Shown: in pieces, positions 18,919 through 27,668 of the stretch | How positions within the stretch are numbered: the first letter of the stretch is position 1 | Layout of the letters: every line of letters starts with the position of its first letter | DNA from: Brevundimonas sp. | Lineage (GTDB): Bacteria; Pseudomonadota; Alphaproteobacteria; Caulobacterales; Caulobacteraceae | Direction of reading: 5' to 3' | Length of the DNA stretch: 64,000 nt | NCBI RefSeq assembly: GCF_019636155.1 | Contig: NZ_JAHBYB010000003.1 | Location: forward strand, 1 to 64,000 | The notes under the pieces: generated by a model | Database searches by the model: none | Seen by the model: only the letters and a program-made list of their open reading frames with translations | What the model was told of the DNA's origin: nothing | Translations under genes and position numbers: made by a program

Positions 18919-19478
18919 GTTTTCCGCTTCAGCGTCACATAGACGGCGCCGGCGCCGCCGTGCCGCCGGTGCGCCGAGGCGAAACCGGCCACCACCCCGC
19001 GCAGGGCTGGGGCGTGCAGCCAGTCCTCGAAGGAGGCGCGGATCACCCCGCCGCCCCGCCGGCCCTGGCCGGTGATGACCAGGACGGCGCGCAGGCCCCG
19101 CGCATGGCACGACAGCAGGAAGGCGCGCAGGACGTCCTCGGCCTCGAACCGGCCATAGCCGTGCAGGTCCAGCCGCGCCTCTATCGGATCACGCTCGCGC
19201 GACAGGCGGCGCTGACGGCGCGGTTCCAGAAGGTCCGGCGCCCGGACAGGGGCGCGGACGGGCGCCGGGCGGGTGATGGCGGGGGGCGCAACGACAGGGG
19301 CCGGTCGACCCTTGGTCTGGCTCTTGGGCGCGGCTTTCGGGGCGGGGGCGTCCGGATCCTGGGCCGTCGCCTCGGCCAGGGGCGCGCGGCGTCGCCGGGA
19401 CGGGGTGACGGTTCCGGACACCCGGGCCCACAGCCGGCGGTCGTCGTCGCTCAGGGGCGGGGGCCCGCGCCGGGCCAT
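18915..19478 (-). CDS. Smr-domain protein
   Basis: A 187-residue protein with a basic, Pro/Ala-rich, probably disordered N-terminal half and a C-terminal Smr (small MutS-related) domain. The domain shows LDLHGYGRFEAEDVLRAFL, with the LDLHG motif near residue 107, then VITGQGRRGGGVIR and YVTLKRK at the end. Smr domains are nucleases or nucleic-acid binders; some act in ribosome rescue or recombination control. The gene starts with its ATG overlapping the stop of the upstream HTH gene by one base. Confidence 0.85.
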   Translation of the reverse strand: MARRGPPPLSDDDRRLWARVSGTVTPSRRRRAPLAEATAQDPDAPAPKAAPKSQTKGRPAPVVAPPAITRPAPVRAPVRAPDLLEPRRQRRLSRERDPIEARLDLHGYGRFEAEDVLRAFLLSCHARGLRAVLVITGQGRRGGGVIRASFEDWLHAPALRGVVAGFASAHRRHGGAGAVYVTLKRKT

Positions 19479-19726
19479 CAGGCGTCCGGGGCGCCGGCCT
19501 CGTCCTCGGCCGGATCGGCCGGTCCGGGCGCATGGACCAGCAGGTCGCCCGGCTGGCAGTCAAGTTCCCGGCACAGGGCGTCCAGGGTCGAGAAACGGAT
19601 GGCCCGCGCCTTGCCGGTCTTGAGGATCGACAGATTGGCCACGGTGACCCCGACTCGGTCGGCCAGCTCCGTCAGCGACATGCGGCGCTGGACAAGCATG
19701 CGGTCGAGCTGGACGCGAATGGCCAT
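19478..19726 (-). CDS. XRE-family helix-turn-helix regulator (YozG-like)
   Basis: An 82-residue protein that is almost entirely one Cro/C1-type helix-turn-helix (VQLDRMLVQRRMSLTELADRVGVTVANLSILKTGKARAIRFSTLDALCRELDCQPGDLL) followed by an acidic tail. It belongs to the small YozG-like group. These are often encoded next to a DUF2975 membrane protein, as here, where the DUF2975 gene lies 98 bases upstream on the same strand. It probably represses or senses through that partner; the signal is unknown. Confidence 0.85.
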   Translation of the reverse strand: MAIRVQLDRMLVQRRMSLTELADRVGVTVANLSILKTGKARAIRFSTLDALCRELDCQPGDLLVHAPGPADPAEDEAGAPDA

Positions 19727-19824
19727 GACGGGTCTCTACTCCGGGCGCTGTCGATCGGAAAGGCGCGATCCGGCCGCGTCGCGGGGCGAACGGGCAGGAC
19801 GGACAGCGCCGATCCGGCGGGTGC

Positions 19825-20412
19825 TCATATGGTCAGCTCCGCTTCGCGCCGCAGACGGGCGCCCTCGCGGAACACCTCGGCCAGGACCAGGACGATCAGG
19901 ACGGAAAAGCCGGGGGTCAGCAGGTCGCCCAGCCCCTGGGTCTCCATGACCCCGGGGGCCAGGCGCGAGGCGACCAGGCCCTGGGCGACCCAGACCCCGC
20001 CGGTGACGACAGTCAGGATCAGGCCGATCTGGCGCAGGCGGCGCACGTTTCCGGGCTGGAACGGGTCGCCGAGGATCAGGGTGCGGAAGATCATCCGCAG
20101 ATTGCGCACGATCAGCATGAAGCCCCCGAAATAGGCGGCGAATGCGCCCACGGCGAACAGCAGCAGGGCGCGCGTCAGGGGCAGGGCCCGGCCGCCGCCG
20201 GAATTGTCCGAGACAGTGACGTTGAAATTATCGATGGGAATGAAGATCGAGGCGACCAGGAACAGGATCAGCACGCCGGTGATCACGGCCAGGACCCAGA
20301 AGGCCACGTCCAGGGCGATCTTCAGAAAACTGGACACCGAACCCGGTCCGAGCGTGCGGATCCCGGGGATGCGAAGGGCCATGCCGAGCGGCGTCAGTTT
20401 CGGCAGGCGCAT
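19825..20412 (-). CDS. DUF2975 family membrane protein
   Basis: A 195-residue integral membrane protein with four clear hydrophobic segments, near residues 31-50, 78-98, 122-140 and 164-181. It matches the DUF2975 pattern, including LILGDPFQPGNVRRLRQIG between the second and third segments. The ATG at 20412 is preferred because GAGG lies nearby and the preceding residues of the open frame are Arg-rich and unconserved. It precedes the YozG-like regulator. The two are a widespread pair of unknown purpose, possibly a membrane sensor controlling the regulator. Confidence 0.82.
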   Translation of the reverse strand: MRLPKLTPLGMALRIPGIRTLGPGSVSSFLKIALDVAFWVLAVITGVLILFLVASIFIPIDNFNVTVSDNSGGGRALPLTRALLLFAVGAFAAYFGGFMLIVRNLRMIFRTLILGDPFQPGNVRRLRQIGLILTVVTGGVWVAQGLVASRLAPGVMETQGLGDLLTPGFSVLIVLVLAEVFREGARLRREAELTI

Positions 20413-20609
20413 GGAGGTCAGCCTCTTTCGGGGTCGGACGATCACCGCGCGGGGCCGTGGGGCCCGCACGCGGTGTCATTCTTCGCGGTCTTCACCCATG
20501 AGGTCAAAAGGCTTTCTTTCTGGGGCCGCGCGTATCGGCCCTGCAGGATCATTTTCCTTCGTCGCGGTCGTTGGCCCGATGGGACCCGCCGCCCCGAGGC
20601 GACGAATGA

Positions 20610-20726
20610 TCAGAAGGCCTGGACCAGGATGGCGACCATGGCGGTCGGCAGGGCGGCCAGAAGGATGGTGTTGACGAAGGCGTGGCCGACCTTGTCCATC
20701 AGTTGCGAGGCGTTCATCGTATACAT
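20610..20726 (-). CDS. small predicted membrane peptide (38 residues)
   Basis: A 38-codon frame beginning MYTMNASQLMDKVGHAFVN, followed by a hydrophobic helix ending AMVAILVQAF. GGAG lies seven bases before the ATG. Upstream in-frame ATGs give Arg-rich extensions with no ribosome-binding site. It is flanked by non-coding stretches (20413-20609 and 20727-20934). It is either a small membrane protein or an unusually well-formed chance frame. No family was recognised. The gene is divergent from rdgB, with two overlapping palindromes between them. Confidence 0.55.
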   Translation of the reverse strand: MYTMNASQLMDKVGHAFVNTILLAALPTAMVAILVQAF

Positions 20727-20877
20727 CGTGTTTCTCCGTCGATTGATCGGGGTCATTTTTCGCTCCGACCTGAGTGTTCGCCGCACATCCATTCCTTAGG
20801 CCCGGAATGTAGGGAACGGCGCGGCCTCCGTTCTTGAGGATGATAGATAGGCCTTGCTCTCTCGGAAATCACGTTAC

Positions 20878-20899
20878 ATATCGTTTAACGATATTAAAC
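20878..20899. promoter_or_regulatory. two overlapping palindromes upstream of rdgB
   Basis: ATATCGTT-T-AACGATAT (20878-20894) is a perfect inverted repeat. GTTTAA-CGATA-TTAAAC (20883-20899) is another that shares bases with it. They lie in the AT-rich gap between the small membrane peptide gene and rdgB, 36 bases before the rdgB ATG. This looks like an operator for one or two dimeric regulators; the regulator is not identified. Confidence 0.6.
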
Positions 20900-20934
20900 T
20901 TTGGCAAGGAACTGTTTCAGGCGGTTGATCGGGA

Positions 20935-21549
20935 ATGACTCTGAGACTTATCAAGGGGATGCGGCTTGTCGCGGCGACCCATAATCCCGGCAAGGCGCGC
21001 GAGATCTCGGCCCTGCTGGATGGAAATTACGACGTCGTAACCGCCGGCGACCTGGACCTGCCCGAACCGGACGAGACCGAGAGCACCTTCGTCGGCAATG
21101 CGGTGCTGAAGGCGCGCCACGCGGCGGACCGCTCGGGCCTGGTCGCCCTGGCCGACGACAGCGGCATGTCGGTGGCGGCCCTGGACGGGGCGCCGGGCAT
21201 CTATTCCGCCCGCTGGGCCGGGCCGGACAAGGATTTCGCCATGGCCATGGCGCGCGTCGAGGAACGGATCGAGGAGACGGGCCGCCGCGACGCCAATGGG
21301 GAACTTAGGGCCTGGTTCACCAGCGCCCTGGCCGTGGCCTGGCCCCATGGACCTGTGGTGGCGGTGCAGGGACGGGTGGACGGCCGCCTGACCTTCCCCC
21401 CGCGCGGCGACCGGGGTTTCGGCTATGACCCGATCTTCATCCCGGACGGCCAGGCCGAGACCTTTGGCGAGATGGACCCGGATCTGAAGGACCGGCTCAG
21501 CCACCGCGCCCTGGCGTTCGCCAAGCTGAAGGCGGCGCTGATTGACTGA
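20935..21549 (+). CDS. rdgB: RdgB/HAM1 non-canonical purine NTP pyrophosphatase
   Basis: RdgB hydrolyses dITP, ITP and XTP to the monophosphates, keeping damaged purines out of DNA. The 204-residue protein has the substrate motif ATHNPGKAREI near residue 14, ADDSGMSVAALDGAPGIYSARWAG near residue 73 and GFGYDPIFIP near the C-terminus, all HAM1 hallmarks. A second ATG at 20959 would shorten the N-terminus by eight residues; neither has a strong ribosome-binding site. The hemW start lies inside its last codons. Confidence 0.94.
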   Translation: MTLRLIKGMRLVAATHNPGKAREISALLDGNYDVVTAGDLDLPEPDETESTFVGNAVLKARHAADRSGLVALADDSGMSVAALDGAPGIYSARWAGPDKDFAMAMARVEERIEETGRRDANGELRAWFTSALAVAWPHGPVVAVQGRVDGRLTFPPRGDRGFGYDPIFIPDGQAETFGEMDPDLKDRLSHRALAFAKLKAALID

Positions 21550-22693
21550 TACGCTCGATCCCGGATCAGCGGTCGGCCTCTATGTCCACTGGCCCTATTG
21601 CGCGCGCATCTGCCCCTATTGCGATTTCAACGTGGTGCGCGACCGGGGGCGGACCCAGGAGCAGGCGGGACTGGTCCAGGCCATCCTGGCCGACATGGAG
21701 GCGCAGAGGGCGCTGACGGGGCCGCGCGCCCTGGCCTCGATCTTCTTCGGCGGCGGCACCCCGTCGCTGATGGCGCCCGAGGCGGTGGCGGCGGTGATCG
21801 ACCGGGCGCGGGCCCTGTGGGCGGCCGCGGGGCCGATCGAAACGACGCTGGAAGCCAACCCGACCGACGCCGAGGCGGGGCGGTTCGCGGCTCTGGCCGA
21901 GGCGGGGGTCAACCGCCTGTCGATGGGAGTCCAGGCCCTGGATGACGCCAGTCTGAAACTGTTGGGCCGCAACCATTCGGCCGCCGAGGCGATCCGGGCC
22001 GTGGGCTTGGCCCGGGCGGCGTTCGACCGACTGTCGATCGACCTGATCTATGCGCGGCCCGGCCAGACCCAGGCGGCCTGGACGGACGAGCTGAAGACCG
22101 CTCTGGACCTGGGGTTCGAGCATGTCTCGCCCTATCAGCTGACCATAGAGGCGACGACAGCGTTCGGGCGGGCAGCGGCGCGCGGGACCCTGATCCCGCC
22201 TGGGGAGGACGCGGCGGCGGGCCTGTATGAGACGACTCAGGCGGTGCTGGGGGCGGCCGGATTCGACGCCTATGAGGTGTCCAACCATGCGCGGGGCGTG
22301 GCGGCGCGCTCCAGCCACAACCTGCATGTCTGGCGCGGCGGCGACTATGTCGGGGTCGGGCCGGGCGCCCACGGGCGGCTGACCCTGGCCGGCGCGCGCA
22401 CGGCCACCGTCGCCCATCGCGGAATCGCCGACTATGTGGCGGGCGTCGCGGCGGAAACCCCCTGGGCCGAGCGGACCGCGCTGGAGGCGGCCGAGGCGGA
22501 CGAGGAGCGGGTTCTGCTGGGCCTGCGCACGGTCGAGGGGGTCGAGGCGGGGGCGCTGGCGCGGCTGGGGCTGGAGGCGCGGGTGGATGAACTGGTCGCG
22601 GACGGCTTCCTGAGGCTTCAGGGCGGCCGCGTCGTCGCCACGAATGCGGGTCGGCCGGTTCTGGACGGGGTGCTGCGGGCGCTGCTGGCGTGA
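21542..22693 (+). CDS. hemW: heme chaperone HemW (radical SAM)
   Basis: HemW is a radical-SAM protein that binds heme and delivers it to targets; it was earlier mistaken for an oxygen-independent coproporphyrinogen oxidase. The 383-residue product has the cluster motif YCARICPYCDF (CX3CX2C) near residue 19, FFGGGTPSLM near residue 69 and the HemW hallmark SHNLHVWRGGDYVGVGPGAHG near residue 258. The TTG start overlaps rdgB by eight bases, so the two are likely co-translated. rsmI follows 18 bases later. Confidence 0.93.
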   Translation: MTDTLDPGSAVGLYVHWPYCARICPYCDFNVVRDRGRTQEQAGLVQAILADMEAQRALTGPRALASIFFGGGTPSLMAPEAVAAVIDRARALWAAAGPIETTLEANPTDAEAGRFAALAEAGVNRLSMGVQALDDASLKLLGRNHSAAEAIRAVGLARAAFDRLSIDLIYARPGQTQAAWTDELKTALDLGFEHVSPYQLTIEATTAFGRAAARGTLIPPGEDAAAGLYETTQAVLGAAGFDAYEVSNHARGVAARSSHNLHVWRGGDYVGVGPGAHGRLTLAGARTATVAHRGIADYVAGVAAETPWAERTALEAAEADEERVLLGLRTVEGVEAGALARLGLEARVDELVADGFLRLQGGRVVATNAGRPVLDGVLRALLA

Positions 22694-22711
22694 CGTGCTA
22701 GGAATGAATCG

Positions 22712-23602
22712 ATGACCGACCGTCCGCTTTTTCCGCCGACTGCTCCGCCGCCGCGCCCGGTGACGCCGGGCCTATATCTTGTGTCGACCCCCATCGGGAA
22801 CCTGCGCGACATGACGCTGCGGGCGCTGGACGTGCTGGCGGCGGCGGATGTGGTGCTGGTCGAGGACACGCGGGTGACGACCAGGCTGCTGTCGGCCTAC
22901 GGGCTGAAGGCCCGGCTGGAGCGATGCGACGACCACGCCTCGGCCCGCGCGGCCGAGACGGCGGTGGAGCGGATAACGGCGGGCGAGGTGGTGGCCCTGG
23001 TCAGCGACGCGGGGACGCCCCTGGTGTCGGACCCCGGCTATGTGGTGGCGCGGGCCGTGATCGCGGCGGGCCTGCCGGTGCATCCCATTCCCGGCGCCTC
23101 CAGCCTGCTGGCCGCCCTATGCCTGGCGGGCCTGCCGGCGGACCGGGTGCTGTTCGAGGGTTTCCTGCCGCCCAGGTCGGCCGCGCGCAAGACGGTGCTG
23201 GAAACCCTCAGGCCCGGCCGCCAGACCCTGGTCTTCTTCGAGAGCGGACCGCGCCTGGCCGACAGCCTGAAGGACATGGCCGAGGTTCTGGGCGACCGGT
23301 CGGCGGCGGTGACGCGCGAACTGACCAAGCTGTATGAAGAGGCCGTGCGCGGAACCTTGTCGGACCTGGCGGCCGATCCGCGCTGCCAGGCGCCCAAGGG
23401 CGAGATCGTCGTGGTCGTCGGCCCCGGCGAGGCGGAACAGGCGGGCGAGGCGGAGATCGACGCCGCCCTGGCCGAGGCCCTGGGCCGGCTGCCGCCCGGC
23501 GAGGCGGCGGCCGAGGTGTCCAGGGCGCTGAACCTGCCGCGCAAACCCCTGTATCAGCGGGCCCTTTCTCTCAAGAGTTCGGCCCTGAAGGGTCGCGGAT
23601 GA
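22712..23602 (+). CDS. rsmI: 16S rRNA (cytidine1402-2'-O)-methyltransferase RsmI
   Basis: RsmI methylates the ribose of C1402 in 16S rRNA. The 296-residue protein has the tetrapyrrole-methylase-like fold blocks LVSTPIGNLRDMTLRALDVL near residue 24, VEDTRVT near residue 50 and ALVSDAGTPLVSDPGY near residue 95. The segment FEGFLPPRSAARK is also typical. It is followed by yraN with a four-base ATGA overlap; this rsmI-yraN pairing is very common in proteobacteria. Confidence 0.95.
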   Translation: MTDRPLFPPTAPPPRPVTPGLYLVSTPIGNLRDMTLRALDVLAAADVVLVEDTRVTTRLLSAYGLKARLERCDDHASARAAETAVERITAGEVVALVSDAGTPLVSDPGYVVARAVIAAGLPVHPIPGASSLLAALCLAGLPADRVLFEGFLPPRSAARKTVLETLRPGRQTLVFFESGPRLADSLKDMAEVLGDRSAAVTRELTKLYEEAVRGTLSDLAADPRCQAPKGEIVVVVGPGEAEQAGEAEIDAALAEALGRLPPGEAAAEVSRALNLPRKPLYQRALSLKSSALKGRG

Positions 23603-23970
23603 CGCCCCGGGCGTCCCGCATCGCGCGCGGCGGCCGGTCCTGGCGCGAGGGCCACGGGGCCGAATGGATCGCCGCCCTGTGGCTGATGGCCAAGGGCTAT
23701 CGCATCCTGGGCTTCCGTCTGAAGAGCCGGGCGGGCGAGATCGACATCCTGGCGCGGCGCGGCCGGGTGCTGGCGGTGGTCGAGGTCAAGCGGCGCGCGA
23801 CCCTGGAGGCGGCCCTGACCGCCGTGACCCCGGCCCAGACGGCCCGGCTCGTGGCCGCCGTGCAACAGGTGGTGCAGGGACGTAAAGCTTTGCAGGAGCT
23901 GGACATCCGTTTGGATACGGTGGCGCTGGCCCCCGGCCGGTTTCCGCGCCATCGTCGCGGCCTGGGGTAG
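23599..23970 (+). CDS. YraN/UPF0102 family endonuclease-like protein
   Basis: A 123-residue protein of the UPF0102 family, whose fold resembles Holliday-junction resolvases. It shows the family pattern GHGAEWIAALWLMAKGYRILGFRLKSRAGEIDILARR, then VVEVKRR, which supplies the acidic and lysine residues of a PD-(D/E)XK-type site. The role is not settled. Its start overlaps the rsmI stop. The GTG or ATG codons further upstream are out of frame with rsmI. SirB1 follows 19 bases on. Confidence 0.9.
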   Translation: MTPRASRIARGGRSWREGHGAEWIAALWLMAKGYRILGFRLKSRAGEIDILARRGRVLAVVEVKRRATLEAALTAVTPAQTARLVAAVQQVVQGRKALQELDIRLDTVALAPGRFPRHRRGLG

Positions 23971-23989
23971 ATCGCGGGGGCGGGGGTCC

Positions 23990-24805
23990 ATGACACGCGA
24001 AGACGCCGTCGAGGTGCTGGAGGCGGCCGGTCAGGCCGAGGACGGGGGGTTTCCCCTGCTGGAGGCGGCGATCGCCTGCGCCATCCATGACTATCCATTC
24101 CGCGATCCCGAGCCGGTGCGTGTCCTGGCGGCCAATGCGGTCGAGAGGCTGAAGGAGCGGATCGGCGGCGAAGGGCCGGACGACGCCCTGGCCGAGACCA
24201 TGGGCGCCGACCTGCGGCTGAACGGCGACCTGATGCATTACGAGGACGCCGCCAACACCGACCTGATCGACGTGGCCGAGCGGCGGCGCGGCCTGTCGGC
24301 GGCTCTGGCGGTCTTCTATCTGCATTGCGGACGCCGGGCGGGGATCGAGGCGCGGGGCGTCGATTTCCCGGGCCATTTCCTGGTGCGGGTCGAGACGCCC
24401 GACGGGCCGGTGGCCCTGGATCCGTTCAGCCAGGGCCGGCTGGTCCTGCCCAGCGAGCTGACGCGGCGGGCCCTGCGGGCCGGGCTGACGCCGCATGTGG
24501 CGGACCGGCTGGACCTGCTGATGGCGCCGGTCAGTGACCGCCAGGCCCTGATCCGGTTGCAGAACATGTTGTTCAGCCGCGCCATCCGCTGCGGCGACTA
24601 TGAGGGGGCCGAGCGGTCGGCCCTGCGCCGCGCCCTGCTGGACCCCGAGGATTACCGGCCCTGGCTGGACGTGGCCGCCGCGCGCGAGAAACAGGGCGCC
24701 CTGGCCGGGGCGCTCCAGGCCCTGGACCGGGCGCGGGGCCTGGATCTGGCGGCCGAGGCCGGGCGGGCCCAGACCTATGAACGGGTGCGGCTGAGGCTGA
24801 ACTGA
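23990..24805 (+). CDS. SirB1 family transglutaminase-like/TPR protein
   Basis: A 271-residue protein matching the SirB1 family, which combines a transglutaminase-like core with C-terminal TPR-like helices. The characteristic stretch is ALAVFYLHCGRRAGIEARGVDFPGHFLVR near residue 103, with DPFSQGRLV following. The C-terminal 90 residues are Leu/Ala/Arg-rich helices (SALRRALLDPEDYRPWLDVAAAREKQG). The catalytic cysteine of true transglutaminases is not evident. Activity is unknown. It ends the rdgB-to-SirB1 run, with the gshB leader and two hairpin repeats after it. Confidence 0.85.
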   Translation: MTREDAVEVLEAAGQAEDGGFPLLEAAIACAIHDYPFRDPEPVRVLAANAVERLKERIGGEGPDDALAETMGADLRLNGDLMHYEDAANTDLIDVAERRRGLSAALAVFYLHCGRRAGIEARGVDFPGHFLVRVETPDGPVALDPFSQGRLVLPSELTRRALRAGLTPHVADRLDLLMAPVSDRQALIRLQNMLFSRAIRCGDYEGAERSALRRALLDPEDYRPWLDVAAAREKQGALAGALQALDRARGLDLAAEAGRAQTYERVRLRLN

Positions 24806-24878
24806 GTCGGTCCTTTCCCGTTCCCTGCGCTCCTGGGGAGGAGCGGGCTTGCGCTCGACCTTCTCCACAGGCACCTAA

Positions 24879-24920
24879 CGCCCTCAAGCAGCGAACGACC
24901 GCGTCGTGAGCGTTAGGGCG
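24879..24920. repeat. 42-nt hairpin repeat, copy 1
   Basis: The element starts CGCCCTCAAGCAGC and ends GAGCGTTAGGGCG. Outer arms of about ten bases pair with two mismatches; the inner stem is ACGAC-CGC-GTCGT. It is almost identical to copies at 24926 and 58182, but the inner stem pairs differ and always stay complementary. Confidence 0.85.
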
Positions 24921-24925
24921 AAAAA

Positions 24926-24966
24926 CGCCCTCAAGCAGCAAGCGCCCGCGGCGCGCGCGTTAGGGC
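24926..24966. repeat. hairpin repeat, copy 2
   Basis: This is a second copy of the same element, five bases after the first and in the same orientation. Its inner stem is GCGCC-CGC-GGCGC, changed on both sides relative to copy 1 so pairing is kept. It ends seven bases before the gshB start, in the likely ribosome-binding region. Confidence 0.85.
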
Positions 24967-24973
24967 AAACATC

Positions 24974-25918
24974 ATGCTTAGAGTCGCCATCCAGATGGAC
25001 CCCATCGAGGCGGTCAATATTGACGGGGACACCACCTTCCTCCTGGCCATGGCGGCCCAGGGACGCGGGCACGCCCTGTGGGTCTATGATTTCCGCACCC
25101 TGGCGCTGGAGGACGGGCGGCTGTTCTGCCGGGCGCGTCCGGTGACCCTGAGAGAGGTCGTCGGCGATCACGTCACCCTGGGCGACGAGGTGAAACTGGA
25201 CCTGGGCGAGGATGTGGACGTGATCCTGATGCGCCAGGATCCGCCGTTCGACATGGCCTATGTGACGGCCACCTATCTGCTGGAGACGGTGCATCCCCGG
25301 ACCCTGGTCGTAAATGACCCGGCCGAGGTGCGTTCGGCGCCGGAAAAACTGTTCGCCACGCGGTTCGCCGGGCTGCAGCCGCCGACGCTGATCTCCTCGG
25401 ACGTCGTGGCGCTCAGCGATTTCCACGCGCGGCACGGCGATGTGGTGCTGAAGCCCCTGCACGGGGCGGCGGGCTCGGGGGTGGTGCGGCTGAAGGCCGA
25501 GGACCCGAACCTGGAAGCCCTGGTCGAAATCCACGCCACGGGATCGCGCGACCCCCTGGTGATCCAGAAATTCATCCCGGCTGTCTCGGCTGGGGACAAG
25601 CGCATCCTGCTGGTCGACGGCGAGGTGGTCGGCTCCATCAACCGGGTGCCGATGAAGGGCGCCGTTCGCTCCAACCTGCGCGTCGGCGGCGTGGCCGAGC
25701 CGGTCGAACTGACCGCCCGCGACCTAGAGATCTGCGCCGCCCTGGGGCCCGAGCTGAAGCGGCGGGGCCTGCTGTTCGTCGGCATCGACGTGATCGGCGA
25801 CTATCTGACCGAAATCAACGTCACCTCGCCCACGGGGGCGGTCCAGCTGAAACGGTTCACCGGCGTCGATGCGGGCGAACGGCTGTGGGATGTGATCGAG
25901 GCGAAACGGCGAGGCTGA
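24974..25918 (+). CDS. gshB: glutathione synthetase
   Basis: GshB adds glycine to gamma-glutamylcysteine with ATP to make glutathione. The 314-residue protein is of the usual bacterial length. It begins [20 protein letters not shown], with the QMDP.E.I motif. ATP-grasp features are [19 protein letters not shown], the [16 protein letters not shown] lysine and Gly loop, IQKFIP and the C-terminal EINVTSPTG metal-binding block. The ATG at 24974 lacks a classic Shine-Dalgarno because the hairpin repeat copy 2 occupies that region. An AGGGC is present at its end. That may affect translation. Confidence 0.95.
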   Translation: MLRVAIQMDPIEAVNIDGDTTFLLAMAAQGRGHALWVYDFRTLALEDGRLFCRARPVTLREVVGDHVTLGDEVKLDLGEDVDVILMRQDPPFDMAYVTATYLLETVHPRTLVVNDPAEVRSAPEKLFATRFAGLQPPTLISSDVVALSDFHARHGDVVLKPLHGAAGSGVVRLKAEDPNLEALVEIHATGSRDPLVIQKFIPAVSAGDKRILLVDGEVVGSINRVPMKGAVRSNLRVGGVAEPVELTARDLEICAALGPELKRRGLLFVGIDVIGDYLTEINVTSPTGAVQLKRFTGVDAGERLWDVIEAKRRG

Positions 25919-26003
25919 CGCCCACCCGCTTTGGTAGAGACGGCGAGAGGTTGCAATCCCATCAAGTTCATGCTTCGTTCCCCACCGGGTGGGAGAGGAC
26001 GAC

Positions 26004-27605
26004 ATGGTCGCGCGGGTCACGACATTCGCCTTCGAGGGGGTCGAGGCCCGGCGCGTGGACGTCGAGGTCCAGCTGATCGGCAGCGCGGGCCAGACGACCT
26101 TCAGCCTGGTCGGCCTGCCCGACAAGGCGGTGGCTGAAAGCCGCGAACGGGTGCGCGGCGCCTTCGCCGGCATCGGCCTGGCCCTGCCGCCCAAGCGGAT
26201 CATCGCCAGCCTGGCGCCGGCCGACCTGCCGAAAGAGGGGTCGCATTTCGACCTGCCCATCGCCCTGGCCCTGATGGCGGCCATGGGGGTGATCGGGCCG
26301 GCGGACCTGGAAGGCTGGGCGGCCCTGGGCGAACTGGGTCTGGACGGGCGGATCGCGGCGACGGGCGGCGCCCTGCCCGCGGCGGTGGCGGCCTCGGCCC
26401 TGGGACTGGGCCTGATCTGTCCCGAGGCCAATGGGGCCGAGGCGGCCTGGGCGGGGGACGCCAGCATCCTGGCGCCGCGCTCCCTGATCGCCCTGATCAA
26501 CCATTTCAAGGGGACCCAGGTCCTGCGCGCGCCCGAACCCGGCCCTGCGATGTCGGGCGGGCCGGTTCCCGACCTGCGCGAGGTCAAGGGCCAGGAAAGC
26601 GCCAAGCGCGCTCTGGAGGTGGCCGCCGCCGGGGGGCACAACCTGCTGTTCATCGGCCCGCCGGGGTCGGGCAAGTCGATGATGGCCCAGCGCCTGCCCG
26701 GTCTTCTGCCACCACTGACCCCGCCGGAGCTGCTGGAGACCTCGATGGTCTGGTCCATGGCCGGGCTGATCGAGCGCGGGGCCCTGACGCGGGATCGGCC
26801 GTTCCGCAGCCCGCATCATTCGGCCAGTATGGCGGCCCTGACGGGCGGCGGCCACCGGGCCAGGCCCGGAGAAGCCTCCTTGGCGCACAACGGGGTGCTG
26901 TTCCTGGACGAATTGCCCGAGTTCTCGGCCCAGGCGCTGGACAGCCTCAGGGCGCCGCTGGAAACGGGCGAGATCGTGGTGGCGCGGGCCAACGCCCACA
27001 TCCGCTATCCGGCGCGTTTCCAGCTGGTGGCGGCGATGAATCCCTGCCGCTGCGGACAGGGCGGGGTCGGGCGCGGCGCCTGCGGCAAGGCCCCGCGATG
27101 CCAGGTGGATTATCAGAACCGCATCTCGGGCCCGATGTTCGACCGCATCGACCTGACGGTGGAGACCCCACCGGTCACAGCCGCCGACATGGCCCTGCCA
27201 CCGCCGGCCGAGGGCACGGCCGAGGCCGCCGCCCGGGTGGCCGCCGCCCGCGCCATGCAGGCGGAACGGGCGCGGACCGCCGGGCTGGACCCGGTGCGGA
27301 CCGTCAACGCCCGGGCCGAGGGCGCCTATCTGGAACGGTTCGCCACGCCCGACGAGGCGGGACGGGTCCTGCTGACGCGGGCGGGGGAGGCCGGCGGCCT
27401 GACCGCCCGGGGCTGGACCCGCACCCTGCGGCTGGCCCGCACCATCGCCGATCTGGAGGGGGCGGACGGGGTCCTGCGCCGCCATGTCGCCGAGGCCCTG
27501 ATCTATCGCCGCGCCGGCCCCGCGGCCCAGGCCGATTTCGAGCGCCGGACATCGACCCGCCCAGGCTTCGCCGAGGCCGAGGCGGCTCCCAGTCTGCACC
27601 GCTGA
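26004..27605 (+). CDS. comM: YifB/ComM-family Mg-chelatase-like AAA+ ATPase
   Basis: ComM-like helicases assist branch migration during natural transformation in competent gammaproteobacteria, but the family is also common in species without known competence. The 533-residue protein has an N-terminal Lon-protease-like fold (VGLPDKAVAESRERVRGA), Walker A GPPGSGKS at residue 218 and Walker B VLFLDELPEF. The zinc-ribbon-like segment CRCG...CGKAPRC follows. The ATG at 26004 has GAGAGG upstream and is preferred over a GTG at 25989. It is preceded by an 85-base gap with a small CCCAC/GTGGG hairpin. Confidence 0.9.
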   Translation: MVARVTTFAFEGVEARRVDVEVQLIGSAGQTTFSLVGLPDKAVAESRERVRGAFAGIGLALPPKRIIASLAPADLPKEGSHFDLPIALALMAAMGVIGPADLEGWAALGELGLDGRIAATGGALPAAVAASALGLGLICPEANGAEAAWAGDASILAPRSLIALINHFKGTQVLRAPEPGPAMSGGPVPDLREVKGQESAKRALEVAAAGGHNLLFIGPPGSGKSMMAQRLPGLLPPLTPPELLETSMVWSMAGLIERGALTRDRPFRSPHHSASMAALTGGGHRARPGEASLAHNGVLFLDELPEFSAQALDSLRAPLETGEIVVARANAHIRYPARFQLVAAMNPCRCGQGGVGRGACGKAPRCQVDYQNRISGPMFDRIDLTVETPPVTAADMALPPPAEGTAEAAARVAAARAMQAERARTAGLDPVRTVNARAEGAYLERFATPDEAGRVLLTRAGEAGGLTARGWTRTLRLARTIADLEGADGVLRRHVAEALIYRRAGPAAQADFERRTSTRPGFAEAEAAPSLHR

Positions 27606-27668
27606 AAGGGGGCTGTCCGGCATTCCTTAACGCCTGAGCCCTAGTCTCGCTCCGCGACGGAGGCGACC

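Noticed and set aside
20885..20897. Possible CtrA binding site (TTAA half-sites) upstream of rdgB
   Set aside because: The TTAA half-sites are spaced five bases apart, not seven as in the CtrA consensus; the sequence is better explained as part of the palindromes.
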